64,000 nt of DNA from Pseudooceanicola batsensis HTCC2597. Lineage in GTDB: Bacteria; Pseudomonadota; Alphaproteobacteria; Rhodobacterales; Rhodobacteraceae. The DNA is taken from positions 89,009-153,008 of the forward strand of contig NZ_CH724131.1 of the NCBI RefSeq assembly GCF_000152725.1, given 5' to 3'. The notes under the pieces were generated by a model. That model was given only the letters and a program-made list of their open reading frames with translations, was not told the origin of the DNA and searched no databases. Each line of letters opens with the position of its first letter. Position 1 is the stretch's first letter. Position numbers and translations under genes: made by a program. Positions 51,173 to 63,944 of this stretch are shown one piece after another.

Positions 51173-52816
51173 TCAGACCAGCCGCGACACCTCTTTCGCC
51201 GCGCGGACGAAATCCTTGAACAGGGGATGCGGGTCGAAGGGTTTCGACTTCAGCTCGGGGTGGAACTGCACGCCGATGAACCAGGGATGGCCCCGGACTT
51301 CGACGATTTCGGGCAGGCGGCCGTCCGGGGACATGCCCGAGAACCACAACCCACACTCCTCCAGCTTGTCACGATACGCCACGTCGACCTCGTAGCGATG
51401 GCGATGCCGTTCCTCGATCGCGGTCGCGCCGTAGACCTCGGAGACTTTCGACCCCTCGGCCAGCGACGCGGTATAGGCGCCCAGTCGCATCGTCCCGCCC
51501 TTGTCGTCGTCGACCTTGCGTTTCACCGCGTGATTGCCCTGCACCCATTCCTTGAGGTGATAGACCACCGGCTCGAACCGCTTCTGTCCGGCCTCGTGGT
51601 CGAACTCTTCCGAACCGGCCTTGTCGAGCCCGGCGAGGTTGCGGGCGGCCTCGATCACGGCCATCTGCATCCCCAGGCATATCCCGAGGTAGGGGATGTT
51701 GCGCGTCCGCGCGAATTCGGCCGCCTTGATCTTGCCCTCGGTTCCGCGTTCGCCGAAGCCGCCGGGGACGAGGATTGCATGATAGCCTTCGAGGTAGGGG
51801 GCCGCGTCCTTGTTCTCGAACACCTCGGCGTCGACCCATTGGACGTTCACCTTGATCCGGTTGGCCATCCCGCCGTGGATCAGCGCTTCCTTGATCGACT
51901 TGTAGGCGTCCTCGAGCTGCGTGTACTTGCCCACCACCGCCACGTTCACCGAGCCGTCGGTATTGTGGATCCGGTCATAGACGTCCTGCCACACCCTCAG
52001 GTCGGGGCGCGGCGCCGGCGCGATCTGGAAGGCGTCCAGAACCGCCTGGTCCAGCCCCTCGCGGTGATAGGCCAGCGGCGCCTCGTAGATCGACTTGAGA
52101 TCATAGGCCGCGATCACCGCCTCGGGCCGCACGTTGCAGAAAAGCGCCAGCTTGTCGCGTTCCTTGTCGGGGATCGGCTGTTCCGACCGGCAGACAAGGA
52201 TGTCCGGCTGAAGCCCGATGGACCGCAGTTCCTTGACCGAGTGCTGCGTGGGCTTGGTCTTGAGTTCGCCGCTCGCCGCCAGCCAGGGCAGCAGCGTCAG
52301 GTGCATGAAGATGCACTGCCCCCGGGGCTTGTCCTGGCTGAACTGGCGGATCGCCTCGAAGAAGGGCAGCCCCTCGATATCGCCGACGGTGCCGCCGATC
52401 TCGCAGAGCATGAAATCGACCTCGTCGTCGCCGACGTTGATGAAATCCTTGATCTCGTTGGTGACGTGCGGGATCACCTGGATCGTCTTGCCCAGATAGT
52501 CGCCCCGGCGTTCCTTTTCGAGCACGTTCGAATAGATGCGCCCCGAGGAGACGGAATCCGTCATTCGCGCCGCGACACCCGTGAAGCGTTCGTAATGCCC
52601 GAGGTCCAGGTCGGTTTCGGCCCCGTCGTCGGTCACGAAGACCTCGCCGTGTTCGAAGGGCGACATCGTGCCGGGATCGACGTTGAGATAGGGGTCGAGC
52701 TTGCGCAGGCGGACGGAGTAGCCGCGGGCCTGGAGCAATGCGCCGAGGGCGGCCGAGGCCAGCCCTTTTCCGAGGGACGACACGACGCCGCCCGTGATGA
52801 AGATATACCGCGCCAT
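51173..52816 (-). CDS. pyrG: CTP synthase
   Basis: A 547-residue enzyme forming CTP from UTP, glutamine and ATP. The N-terminal synthetase domain begins [19 protein letters not shown], with the P-loop in this segment, and contains [21 protein letters not shown]. The C-terminal glutaminase has [16 protein letters not shown] and the late GVQFHPE, giving the Cys-His-Glu triad. Length is typical. secG follows upstream on the same strand with a 173-bp gap. Confidence 0.97.
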   Translation of the reverse strand: MARYIFITGGVVSSLGKGLASAALGALLQARGYSVRLRKLDPYLNVDPGTMSPFEHGEVFVTDDGAETDLDLGHYERFTGVAARMTDSVSSGRIYSNVLEKERRGDYLGKTIQVIPHVTNEIKDFINVGDDEVDFMLCEIGGTVGDIEGLPFFEAIRQFSQDKPRGQCIFMHLTLLPWLAASGELKTKPTQHSVKELRSIGLQPDILVCRSEQPIPDKERDKLALFCNVRPEAVIAAYDLKSIYEAPLAYHREGLDQAVLDAFQIAPAPRPDLRVWQDVYDRIHNTDGSVNVAVVGKYTQLEDAYKSIKEALIHGGMANRIKVNVQWVDAEVFENKDAAPYLEGYHAILVPGGFGERGTEGKIKAAEFARTRNIPYLGICLGMQMAVIEAARNLAGLDKAGSEEFDHEAGQKRFEPVVYHLKEWVQGNHAVKRKVDDDKGGTMRLGAYTASLAEGSKVSEVYGATAIEERHRHRYEVDVAYRDKLEECGLWFSGMSPDGRLPEIVEVRGHPWFIGVQFHPELKSKPFDPHPLFKDFVRAAKEVSRLV

Positions 52817-52989
52817 TGCTCGTGGGCTCCCGTGAAATTCTGGTGCGACTCATGCGCAAGGATGGTCAGAACGCGTCCCGAAAGACCGCATCATCACGGG
52901 ATTTAAGCTCTAACAGATTCGGACCGGACTGTCCATCCGTGCCGCAAGATGATGTGAGACGCGCCGGACGCGCCTCAAGGGGTGGTGGA

Positions 52990-53358
52990 TCAGTCCGCCG
53001 AGGGTGTCAGGTCGCCGCCGGTGCTCGGCGCCGGGGGCAGAAGCGACCCGCCGTCGGGCAGGGCGGGGACCTCTTCCATCTCCTGCGGGACCGCACCGGT
53101 CGGGGCGAGGCGGTCCAGTACCGAGGCGCCGGTCGACTTGTCCGCCGCGATGATCGTCAGCGCGATGGAGGTGCCGATGAAGGCCGCCGCGAGAATCCAG
53201 GTCACCTTGCCAAGCGCGGTCGCGGCAGCGCGGCCCGACATCGCGCCGCCCCCGCCACCGCCCATGCCGAGCCCGCCGCCCTCGGACTTCTGGAGCAGGA
53301 CAACGCCGATCAGCGCGAGCGCCAGAAAGAGGTGGATGATGAGAACGACGTTTTCCAT
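52990..53358 (-). CDS. secG: Preprotein translocase subunit SecG
   Basis: A 122-residue inner-membrane subunit of the Sec channel. Two hydrophobic helices (about 4-22 and 52-72) flank the family block LLQKSEGGGLGMGGGGG. The C-terminal tail is Pro/Gly-rich and acidic, longer than in E. coli but usual in Alphaproteobacteria. Its neighbour pyrG is downstream, a common alphaproteobacterial order. Confidence 0.93.
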   Translation of the reverse strand: MENVVLIIHLFLALALIGVVLLQKSEGGGLGMGGGGGGAMSGRAAATALGKVTWILAAAFIGTSIALTIIAADKSTGASVLDRLAPTGAVPQEMEEVPALPDGGSLLPPAPSTGGDLTPSAD

Positions 53359-53482
53359 GACAGCGGGCCTATAGGTCGGGGGGCCGGCACCGGGCAGGGC
53401 CCGGCGGGCGTTTCGCGGCTAGATAGGACGTTCGACCCGGGGCTGCAAGGGCTTTGGCCGGCCCCGGGACCCGACCGGGCGC

Positions 53483-53878
53483 TTAGTCCTCGACGTCGTC
53501 CACATCGGCCTGGCCCGACAGCCTGCGCCGTACGATGCTCCAGCTCAGGCCGATGCCGAGGACCAGGGACAGCGCGAAGATGCCGAGCCAGGTGTTGAGT
53601 CCGGGGTTGTCCAGGCTCACCACGCCGAAATCCACCAGCACCCAGACCAGAGCCCCGAAGACGGCGATGACGAGCCCCATGCCGAACGGACCGATCGAGC
53701 GGAGCGTCGCCCGCAGGTAGATCACGTATCCCACGAAAAGCAGCAGGCCGAGCAGCACGGCCAGCGGCATCTGGTCGGGCCAGTTGCGGCCGACCCAGGC
53801 GGAATAGTTCCATCGTGTCGGGTTGTAGGTCAGCGCGATCAGCGCGAAGGCGATCATCCAACGCAGCACGAACCCCAT
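53483..53878 (-). CDS. Small membrane protein (DUF6524-like)
   Basis: A 131-residue inner-membrane protein with four hydrophobic helices (about 4-20, 38-58, 63-83, 93-113) and a charged C-terminus. The N-terminal motif FALIALTYNPTRWNYSAW and YVIYLRATLRSIGPFG match a family of conserved alphaproteobacterial membrane proteins that I recall as DUF6524. Function unknown. It starts at the edge of the intergenic region upstream of purA. Confidence 0.78.
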   Translation of the reverse strand: MGFVLRWMIAFALIALTYNPTRWNYSAWVGRNWPDQMPLAVLLGLLLFVGYVIYLRATLRSIGPFGMGLVIAVFGALVWVLVDFGVVSLDNPGLNTWLGIFALSLVLGIGLSWSIVRRRLSGQADVDDVED

Positions 53879-54210
53879 GTCAGCTCTCCCCCTTGCCCTG
53901 TCCCGAGGCTTGGCCCATGCCCGCCCTCCTGTCCAGTCCGAGGGGCTTCGAACGGGCGCCGACGGTCTGGATTTGGGGGGCAGAGGGGCATGGCCATGTC
54001 ACGCAAGAAGAGTGGGACGACCCGGGGGCTTGACGCGCGGAGGAGTTCCGCGGGTTGTGAAAGGGGGGCTTTGCCCCCCGCCGCCCTGCGGGCGACTCCC
54101 CCCAGGATACTTTCGGGACCAAAGAAGCACGGACGCGGAAAATCCTGTTTCGGTCCCCCGGGGCTTTGGGTACAAGGGCGCCGTTTGGACCCGAGCCGGA
54201 GGAATGAGCC
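53879..54210. other. Intergenic region upstream of purA
   Basis: About 330 bp between divergent genes. The right half carries the third copy of the dispersed hairpin repeat. The purA ribosome-binding GGAGGA is at 54198-54203. The left half shows no gene; frames crossing it are shadow-like. The purA promoter probably lies between the repeat and the start codon. Confidence 0.5.
54063..54129. repeat. Dispersed intergenic hairpin repeat, copy 3
   Basis: In order: a perfect 7-bp stem GGGGGGC/GCCCCCC with loop TTT (54063-54079), a second stem CGCCC/GGGCG with loop TGC (54082-54094), then GGATACTTTCGGGACCAAAG continuing to AAGCA, which matches the copy at 39198 at 22 of 25 bases. This fuller form suggests the complete element is a double hairpin plus the conserved 25-mer. 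Confidence 0.72.
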
Positions 54211-55503
54211 ATGGCCAATGTCGTCGTTGTCGGCGCCCAGTGGGGCGATGAGGGCAAGGGCAAGATCGTCGACTGGCTGTCCGAGCGCGCCGACGTGGTG
54301 GTCCGCTTTCAGGGCGGCCACAACGCCGGCCATACGCTGGTCATCGAAGGCGAGGTCTACAAGCTGCACGCGCTGCCCTCGGGCGTGGTGCGCGGCGGCA
54401 AGCTGTCGGTGATCGGCAATGGCGTGGTGCTGGACCCCTGGCACCTTGTCGAGGAGATCGCGACGATCCGCGCCCAGGGCGTCGAGATCACCCCCGAGAC
54501 GCTGATGATCGCCGAGAACACGCCGCTGATCCTGCCGATCCACGGCGAACTGGACCGCGGGCGCGAGGCCCAGAATTCGGTGGCCAAGATCGGCACGACC
54601 GGGCGCGGGATCGGCCCGGCCTACGAGGACAAGGTAGGCCGCCGGGTGGTCCGCGTGGCGGACCTGGCCGACGACGCCACCCTGGCGACGCGGGTCGACC
54701 GTCTGCTGGTGCATCACAACGCGCTGCGCCATGGCCTGGGGCTCGAGCCGGTGGACCGGGATGGGCTGATCGCGAAACTGAAGGAGATCGCACCGGAAAT
54801 CCTGCCCTATGCGGCCCCCGTCTGGAAGGTGATGAACGAGAAGCGCAAGGCGGGGAAGCGGATCCTTTTCGAAGGGGCGCAGGGCAGCTTGCTCGATATA
54901 GATTTCGGCACCTATCCTTATGTGACCTCGTCGAACGTCATCGCGGGCCAGGCGGCCACCGGCACCGGGATCGGCCCGGGCGCGGTCGATTTCGTCCTCG
55001 GCATCGTCAAGGCCTATACCACACGCGTCGGCGAGGGGCCCTTTCCGACCGAGCTGGACGATGCCGATGGCGAACGGCTGGGCCAGCGCGGACATGAGTT
55101 CGGCACCACGACAGGCCGCAAGCGGCGCTGCGGCTGGTTCGATGCCGCGCTCCTGCGGCAGACCTGCACGACGAGCGGGATGAACGGCATCGCCCTGACC
55201 AAGCTGGACGTGCTCGACGGCTTCGAGACGCTGAAGATCTGCGTGGGCTACGACCTGGACGGAACCCGGCTCGACTATCTGCCCACGGCCGCCGACCAGC
55301 AGGCCCGCTGCACGCCGATCTACGAGGAGCTTCCCGGCTGGTCGGAGTCGACCGAAGGCGCGCGCAGCTGGGCCGACCTGCCGGCCAATGCGATCAAGTA
55401 CGTGCGCCGGGTCGAAGAGTTGATCGAATGTCCCGTGGCCCTACTTTCCACGAGCCCCGAGCGGGACGATACGATCCTGGTCACCGATCCCTTCGCGGAC
55501 TGA
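54211..55503 (+). CDS. purA: Adenylosuccinate synthetase
   Basis: A 430-residue GTP-dependent enzyme joining aspartate to IMP in AMP synthesis. The P-loop is GDEGKGK (12-18) in [18 protein letters not shown], followed by [11 protein letters not shown] and [11 protein letters not shown]. The late [13 protein letters not shown] and GYDLDG blocks are typical. GGAGGA precedes the ATG by seven bases. The DUF2842 gene follows after 29 bp. Confidence 0.97.
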   Translation: MANVVVVGAQWGDEGKGKIVDWLSERADVVVRFQGGHNAGHTLVIEGEVYKLHALPSGVVRGGKLSVIGNGVVLDPWHLVEEIATIRAQGVEITPETLMIAENTPLILPIHGELDRGREAQNSVAKIGTTGRGIGPAYEDKVGRRVVRVADLADDATLATRVDRLLVHHNALRHGLGLEPVDRDGLIAKLKEIAPEILPYAAPVWKVMNEKRKAGKRILFEGAQGSLLDIDFGTYPYVTSSNVIAGQAATGTGIGPGAVDFVLGIVKAYTTRVGEGPFPTELDDADGERLGQRGHEFGTTTGRKRRCGWFDAALLRQTCTTSGMNGIALTKLDVLDGFETLKICVGYDLDGTRLDYLPTAADQQARCTPIYEELPGWSESTEGARSWADLPANAIKYVRRVEELIECPVALLSTSPERDDTILVTDPFAD

Positions 55504-55532
55504 CGGGCGCGGCGCAGACAAGCGAGGTTCAC

Positions 55533-55760
55533 TTGGCACTCAGTCACAAGGCAAAGCGGCGCTGGTCGCTGGTCATCCTGCTCATCGGGCTGCCCGTGTA
55601 CATCGTGCTGGCGGTCACGGTGGTTTCGTGGTTCGACCGGCCCTCGATCCTGGTCGAGCTTCTGATCTATGTCGTGCTCGGCATGCTCTGGGCCCTGCCG
55701 TTCAAGTTCGTCTTCAAGGGCGTGGGGCAGGCCGGGCCGGAGGACGACGGCCCGGCCTGA
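55533..55760 (+). CDS. DUF2842 family small membrane protein (TTG start)
   Basis: A 75-residue protein with two hydrophobic helices (about 13-32 and 39-60) matching the DUF2842 family, with HKAKRRWSLVILLIGLPVYI and a late WALPFKFVFKGVGQ. A TTG at 55533 is preferred: GAGG lies five bases before it and the family N-terminus begins there; the nearest upstream ATG in frame would place 35 residues over the end of purA. It is probably cotranscribed with purA. Confidence 0.85.
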   Translation: MALSHKAKRRWSLVILLIGLPVYIVLAVTVVSWFDRPSILVELLIYVVLGMLWALPFKFVFKGVGQAGPEDDGPA

Positions 55761-55824
55761 CGACCCGATTGCCTTTTCCGGCGATCCCGGTTCAGATGCC
55801 GCATCGCAACCGGAAACGTTTCAC

Positions 55825-57027
55825 ATGCGCGCCGCCACCTCGCCGCCCCATCTCGTCACGCTGATTCTGCTGACCGGCAACTCGGTCCTGACCCTCAACA
55901 TGTTCCTGCCCTCGCTGCCGCACATGGCCGAGGATTTCGACGTGTCCTACGGGCTGATGAGCATCGCCGTGGGGGGCTATCTCCTGATGACGGCGGTGAC
56001 GCAGCTGGTCATCGGATCGCTGTCGGACCGCTACGGCCGGCGGCCGGTCATCCTGAGCGGGTTGGCCATCTTCATCGCCGCCTCGGTCGTCTGCGCCCTG
56101 ACCGAGAACTTTGCCGTCTTCATCGCGGCGCGGCTGGGGCAGAGCGCATCGGCCACCGGCATGGTGCTGTCCCGCGCGATCATCCGCGACCAGTTCGACG
56201 ACCGGGAATCGGCGGCGAAGATGGCCACGGTCGCGATGATCATGGCGATCGCCCCGATGCTGGGGCCGACCATCGGCGGCGTCATGGACGCGGTCTTCGG
56301 CTGGCGGGCCAGCTTCGTCTTCTACGCGCTCTGCGGCGTGGCGGTGTTCGCCCTGTGTTGGGTCGATCTGGGCGAGACCCATTACCGCCGTTCCACCACG
56401 TTCGGCGCCCAGTTTCGCGAATACCCCGAGCTGTTCCGCTCGCGCAGGTTCTGGGGCTACGCCATCTGCGCCAGCTTTTCGGTCGCCACCTTCCACATCT
56501 TCGTCTCGGGGGCACCGCTCGTGGTGGCGACCGCCTTCGGCATGGGACCGGCCGAGCTGGGCCTGTACATGGGCACGATCACGCTGGGCTTCATCATCGG
56601 ATCCGGCATATCCAGCCGGGTCTCGCGGTTCTACCAGCTCTCGACCATGATGATCGCCGGCCGGCTCGTGGCCGTGACCGGACTGGGTCTCGCCAGCCTG
56701 GCGATCTACGCCGGCCACATCTCGGTTCCGCTGTTCTTCGGGGCGATGATCCTGTCGGGCATGGGCAACGGCATGACCGCGCCGAATGCCAATGCCGGTG
56801 TCATGTCCATCCGGCCGCATATCGCGGGCAGCGCCTCGGGTCTCTCCTCGGCCATGATCGTCTTCGTCGGCGCGCTGACCACCACCCTGACTGGCGCTCT
56901 GGTCGACGAGGTGACGGGGACATTCACCCTGACGCTGATCATGACGCTGGCCGGCGTGATCGGGCTGGTCGCGGCGCTGTCGGTGCGGGCCATCGATCTG
57001 CGCGAAGGGCGGGCGCTCGGGGTGTGA
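55825..57027 (+). CDS. MFS multidrug efflux protein (Bcr/CflA type)
   Basis: A 400-residue 12-helix transporter of the DHA1 drug:H+ antiporter class. Motif A GSLSDRYGRRPVIL lies between helices 2 and 3, and motif C-like GPTIGGVMDAVFGW follows in helix 5. The N-terminus LVTLILLTGNSVLTLNMFLP has the conserved helix-1 features with D/E-containing MAEDF after it. The convergent TetR gene ends 7 bp beyond its stop, and the two likely share a regulatory link. Confidence 0.9.
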   Translation: MRAATSPPHLVTLILLTGNSVLTLNMFLPSLPHMAEDFDVSYGLMSIAVGGYLLMTAVTQLVIGSLSDRYGRRPVILSGLAIFIAASVVCALTENFAVFIAARLGQSASATGMVLSRAIIRDQFDDRESAAKMATVAMIMAIAPMLGPTIGGVMDAVFGWRASFVFYALCGVAVFALCWVDLGETHYRRSTTFGAQFREYPELFRSRRFWGYAICASFSVATFHIFVSGAPLVVATAFGMGPAELGLYMGTITLGFIIGSGISSRVSRFYQLSTMMIAGRLVAVTGLGLASLAIYAGHISVPLFFGAMILSGMGNGMTAPNANAGVMSIRPHIAGSASGLSSAMIVFVGALTTTLTGALVDEVTGTFTLTLIMTLAGVIGLVAALSVRAIDLREGRALGV

Positions 57028-57034
57028 GGCCGGC

Positions 57035-57673
57035 TCAGTCCGCGTGGGCCCAGGGACGTTCCAGCCGCGGCGTGGGCGAGGGATCCTGGATATACGACGC
57101 GATGAGCCGGTCGATCGCCCGGCGCGTCAGCCGTCCGTGCTGGCGCGCATAGCCCAGGGTCGCGACAAAGCTCCAGTGGGCATGCATCATCGACACGAAG
57201 AGAAACGACAGCTCTTCGCAGGCCCGCCCCTCGAGTTCGGGATGCGCGATCGCCAGTTCATGCACGATGACCTGCCCGAGCGTCAGGTACTGACCGCGCA
57301 GCCGTTCGCGCAACTCTGCCGACCCGACGGCATAGGCGACCAGCGAGTCGTAGGCCTCGAGATTGTCGGGCATCGGGTGGTCGTCGGCGAGGTCGAAGAA
57401 GAAATCGAGGAAGAACTTGAGACGCTCCACCTGGCCCAGGTCCACGATGCCGGACACGATGATCTGCCGGTATCCGTTGGCGAGGAAATCCGACAGCTCG
57501 ACGATCAGGGCGTCGAGGTCGGCGAAATAGTACCGTATCAACTGTCGGGACAGGCCCGACTGGTGGGCGATCCTCTCGAACGAGATCGCCTGGATCCCGT
57601 GATCCCGGATCACCTCGGTCGCGGCGCGCAGGATCAGCACCTTCTTCGATGGGGTCTGGCCTGGGGTGGTCAA
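57035..57673 (-). CDS. TetR family transcriptional regulator (TTG start)
   Basis: A 212-residue regulator. The helix-turn-helix is AATEVIRDHGIQAISFERIAHQSGLSRQLIRYYFADLDALI's core (ISFERIAHQSGLSRQLIRYY). The C-terminal half is an all-helical ligand domain. The start is taken as a TTG at 57673 because AGGAGG lies about six bases before it; the frame stays open upstream in Arg/Pro-rich sequence and no ATG is close. Ending next to the MFS gene suggests it could govern that pump, although the two genes are convergent and would need a shared operator elsewhere. Confidence 0.87.
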   Translation of the reverse strand: MTTPGQTPSKKVLILRAATEVIRDHGIQAISFERIAHQSGLSRQLIRYYFADLDALIVELSDFLANGYRQIIVSGIVDLGQVERLKFFLDFFFDLADDHPMPDNLEAYDSLVAYAVGSAELRERLRGQYLTLGQVIVHELAIAHPELEGRACEELSFLFVSMMHAHWSFVATLGYARQHGRLTRRAIDRLIASYIQDPSPTPRLERPWAHAD

Positions 57674-58310
57674 ATCTCTCCTCCTCTCCTTCGTCCGGCG
57701 CGACCGGCGCCCTCTCCCGATCCGTGCGCGGGGCCGGCGTGCGTTGCGACGTTCCGGCTCCACTCTCCGTGCCGGTGACGCACAGGGCAAGCGGTTCCGG
57801 CTTGTCGGGCGACGCGGCCCCGCGGATCGGCCGCCGCGGCAGCATAGCTGATTCGGCGGTGGCGCAGGTTGACGAGGCGCGGCAGCGCTACCGACTTGGG
57901 CCGAGGGCTTTTCAATTCGACAAAAGTTGATGCAGCGGGGACGCGCGGGGCGCCTGCGCGGCACCCGCCGGGGCGGCAAGCCCGCGCGGGGCTGGCGCGG
58001 GGCCAGGCTTTTCGGCGCGAAAACCGGCGCTGTTTCCCGTTGACCGATGCGAGGCGGCCATTGGTAGGATCGAAGCAGGTCGGATCGGATCTGACGGGGC
58101 GAAGGTCTTGCAGAGGGGGAATACGCAATGACTTCAGCGCGGTTTGGGCGACGTCACGCCAAGGGGGAATGACGATCCGATTTTCGCCCGGTCCGCCGTC
58201 GCGGCCAATGGAATTTCATCCCAGGGTATTTCAGCAAGCAGGGCTGCGCCGTTCAGGCGCAGTCCCATTTCGTTCTTGGACGGCACACGGGCGCCCGGAT
58301 GGCACAGCCG
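57674..58310. other. Intergenic region, tetR-valS
   Basis: About 640 bp, the longest gene-free stretch here. It contains an AT-richer spot TCAATTCGACAAAAGTTGA at 57912-57930 that could be a promoter/operator for tetR, and a 7-bp stem CTGCGCC/GGCGCAG with loop GTTCA at 58244-58262 that may end valS or an unseen transcript. Open frames in it are low-quality. I cannot exclude a small RNA between about 58030 and 58260, but see no positive sign for one. Confidence 0.5.
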
Positions 58311-61508
<3,198 letters not shown>

Positions 61509-61649
61509 GAGGGTGCGTCCCCTTGTCTTTGCGCCTCGCGGGAATACCCAATCGACGGGCGGAGGGAAAGAGCCGATGCCGCCGCCCCAGCCACTGGACA
61601 AGCGGGACCGGGCCGCTAGTGTCGCGGGAAAAGGGACAGGGATCGCATC

Positions 61650-63944
61650 ATGGAAAAATTCGGCAAGAGCCAGTCCGTCGCGAGGGTCGAGGATATCCGT
61701 CTGCTGACCGGACACGGCCGGTACATCGACGACATCGCCCCCGCGGAAGCGCTGCATCTTCATGTCTTCCGCTCGCCTGTCGCCCATGCCCGGATCGACG
61801 GCCTCGATCTGACCGAGGCGCGCGAGGCCGAGGGCGTCCATCTGGTCGCCACCGCCGCTGATCTGCACGAGTACGGCATCACCGGCGGGTTGAACTGCGT
61901 GACGGTCCAGAACCGCGACGGATCGCCCGCCGCCAATCCCAAGCATCCCATCCTTGCCGAAGACCGGGTCTACTGGGTGGGTCAGCCTGTGGCGATGATC
62001 GTCGCCCAGTCACCCGAGGCGGCCAGGGACGCGGCCGAGTTGATCGGCTTCGACTACGAGGAACTTCCCGCTCAGATGGAGCTTGCCCGCGGCGATACCG
62101 ACCTGCACGAAGAGGCGCCCGGCAACCTGGCCATCGACTATCTGCTGGGGCGCGAAGACGAGACGAAGGCCGCCTTCGACGCCGCCGCGCATGTCATCCG
62201 GCAGGAGGTCGCGGACAACCGTGTCATGGTCGCCTCGCTGGAGCCACGCGGCTGTTATGCCGAATGGAGCGACGACCGGATGCACCTCGCCATGGGCGGG
62301 CAGGGGGTCTGGGGACCGAAGAGCGAACTCGCCCGGTTGATGGGCCTCGACGATGAGCAGGTCAAGGTGACCACGCCCGATGTCGGCGGCGGCTTCGGCA
62401 TGAAGGCCAAGCTCTATCCCGAATACGTCATGGCCGCCTATGCCGCCAGGTTCCTCGACCGGCCCGTGCGCTGGATGTCCGACAGGTCCGAGGCGATGCT
62501 GTCCGACAACGGCGCCCGCGATCTCACCCACGAGGTCGCGCTGGCCTTCGACGCCGACCACAAGCTGATCGGCTATCACGTCAAGACGCGCAGCAACCTG
62601 GGCGCCTTCAACTCGAATTTCGGCCAACTCATCCAGACCTTCCTCTTCGGGCGCGTGCTCATGGGGGTCTACGACTGCCAGAACGCGCTGCTCGAGGTCG
62701 AAAGCTATTATACCAACACCACCCCGACCGACGCCTATCGCGGCGCGGGCCGCCCCGAGGCGATCTATCTGCTGGAACGCAGCATGGATTACGCCGCGCG
62801 CGAAATGGGCGTCGACCCGTGGGAGCTGCGGCGTAAGAACTTCATCGCCCCCGACCAGTTCCCCTACAAGTCGGTGACGGACGAGCTTTACGACGTGGGC
62901 GATTTCAACCGCTTGCTGGACCGGGCGGCCGAGGCCTGCGACCGCGACGGTTTTGAAGCCCGCCGAAAGGAGAGCGAGGCCAGGGGCAGGCTGCGCGGGC
63001 TGGGTCTCTGCTATTATATCGAAAGCATCCTGGGCGATCCCTCGGAGGGCGCCAGGGTCGAGTTCATGAAGGACGGCACCGTCAACATCTATGTGGGCAC
63101 GCAGTCGAACGGGCAGGGGCACGAGACCGTGTATGCCACCTTCCTCTCGGACCAGTCGGGTATTCCGATGGACCAGATCCGCGTCATCCAGGGCGACAGC
63201 GACCTGATCGCCCAGGGCGGCGGCACGGGCGGCTCGCGCTCGGTCACGACGCAGTCCAACGCCACCCTCGCGGTCGTGGGGTCGATGGTCGAGAAATTCA
63301 CCGGCTTTCTCGCCGAGAAGATGAAGGTGGACCCCGAGGATGTCAGCTTTGACGACGAGAGTTTCCGGATCAAGGGGTCGAACGCCGCGCCCACGATGAT
63401 CGATGTCGCCGACATGGCGCGCGAAGCTGGGCGCGAGGATCTGCTGCAACACGAGGCACGGGCCAAGCTGCCCGGCCGTTCCTACCCCAACGGCGCACAT
63501 GTGGCCGAAGTCGAGGTCGATCCCGATACCGGCGGGGTCGAGGTGACGGCCTATACGGTGGTCGACGACTTCGGCAACCTCATCAACCCGATGCTCGCCG
63601 CCGGGCAGGTCCACGGGGGCGTCGCGCAGGGCCTGGGCCAGGCGCTGATCGAGAACGTCACCTATGACGAGGACGGCCAGCTGCTGTCGGCAAGCTTCAT
63701 GGACTATGCCATGCCCCGCGCCGCGGACATGCCCTTCGTGGGCTTTTCTACCGAACCGGTGCCGTCGACCGCGAACCCGATGGGGATGAAGGGCTGCGGC
63801 GAGGCCGGCACCGTCGGCTCGATGGCCGCCACCGCCAACGCGGTGATGGATGCGCTCTGGTCCCGCGGGGTCCGGCGTGCGGACATGCCGCTCACGCCGC
63901 ACCGCGTGTGGGAGATGCTGGCAGATGTCCAAAGGGCTGGGTGA
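61650..63944 (+). CDS. Molybdenum hydroxylase large subunit, CoxL-like form II
   Basis: A 764-residue molybdopterin-cytosine-dinucleotide-binding subunit of the xanthine oxidase/CO dehydrogenase family. The domain begins with [17 protein letters not shown], carries GGGFGMK (246-252) and the active-site loop AYRGAGR at 362-368, which is the form II signature rather than the form I AYXCSFR of proven CO dehydrogenases, and the catalytic-type Glu718 in GCGEAG. AGGGA lies nine bases before the ATG. No medium (FAD) or small (2Fe-2S) subunit gene lies upstream; valS is divergent. Substrate may be an aldehyde or heterocycle rather than CO. Confidence 0.92.
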   Translation: MEKFGKSQSVARVEDIRLLTGHGRYIDDIAPAEALHLHVFRSPVAHARIDGLDLTEAREAEGVHLVATAADLHEYGITGGLNCVTVQNRDGSPAANPKHPILAEDRVYWVGQPVAMIVAQSPEAARDAAELIGFDYEELPAQMELARGDTDLHEEAPGNLAIDYLLGREDETKAAFDAAAHVIRQEVADNRVMVASLEPRGCYAEWSDDRMHLAMGGQGVWGPKSELARLMGLDDEQVKVTTPDVGGGFGMKAKLYPEYVMAAYAARFLDRPVRWMSDRSEAMLSDNGARDLTHEVALAFDADHKLIGYHVKTRSNLGAFNSNFGQLIQTFLFGRVLMGVYDCQNALLEVESYYTNTTPTDAYRGAGRPEAIYLLERSMDYAAREMGVDPWELRRKNFIAPDQFPYKSVTDELYDVGDFNRLLDRAAEACDRDGFEARRKESEARGRLRGLGLCYYIESILGDPSEGARVEFMKDGTVNIYVGTQSNGQGHETVYATFLSDQSGIPMDQIRVIQGDSDLIAQGGGTGGSRSVTTQSNATLAVVGSMVEKFTGFLAEKMKVDPEDVSFDDESFRIKGSNAAPTMIDVADMAREAGREDLLQHEARAKLPGRSYPNGAHVAEVEVDPDTGGVEVTAYTVVDDFGNLINPMLAAGQVHGGVAQGLGQALIENVTYDEDGQLLSASFMDYAMPRAADMPFVGFSTEPVPSTANPMGMKGCGEAGTVGSMAATANAVMDALWSRGVRRADMPLTPHRVWEMLADVQRAG

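Noticed and set aside
57912-57930. Palindrome TCAATTCGACAAAAGTTGA as a TetR operator
   Set aside because: Only the outer four bases pair; the inner positions do not, so I mention it only as a possible site.
62010-63932. Long minus-strand open frame opposite the CoxL-like gene
   Set aside because: The plus-strand protein has full-length family motifs; the opposite frame is a composition artefact with no recognisable domain.
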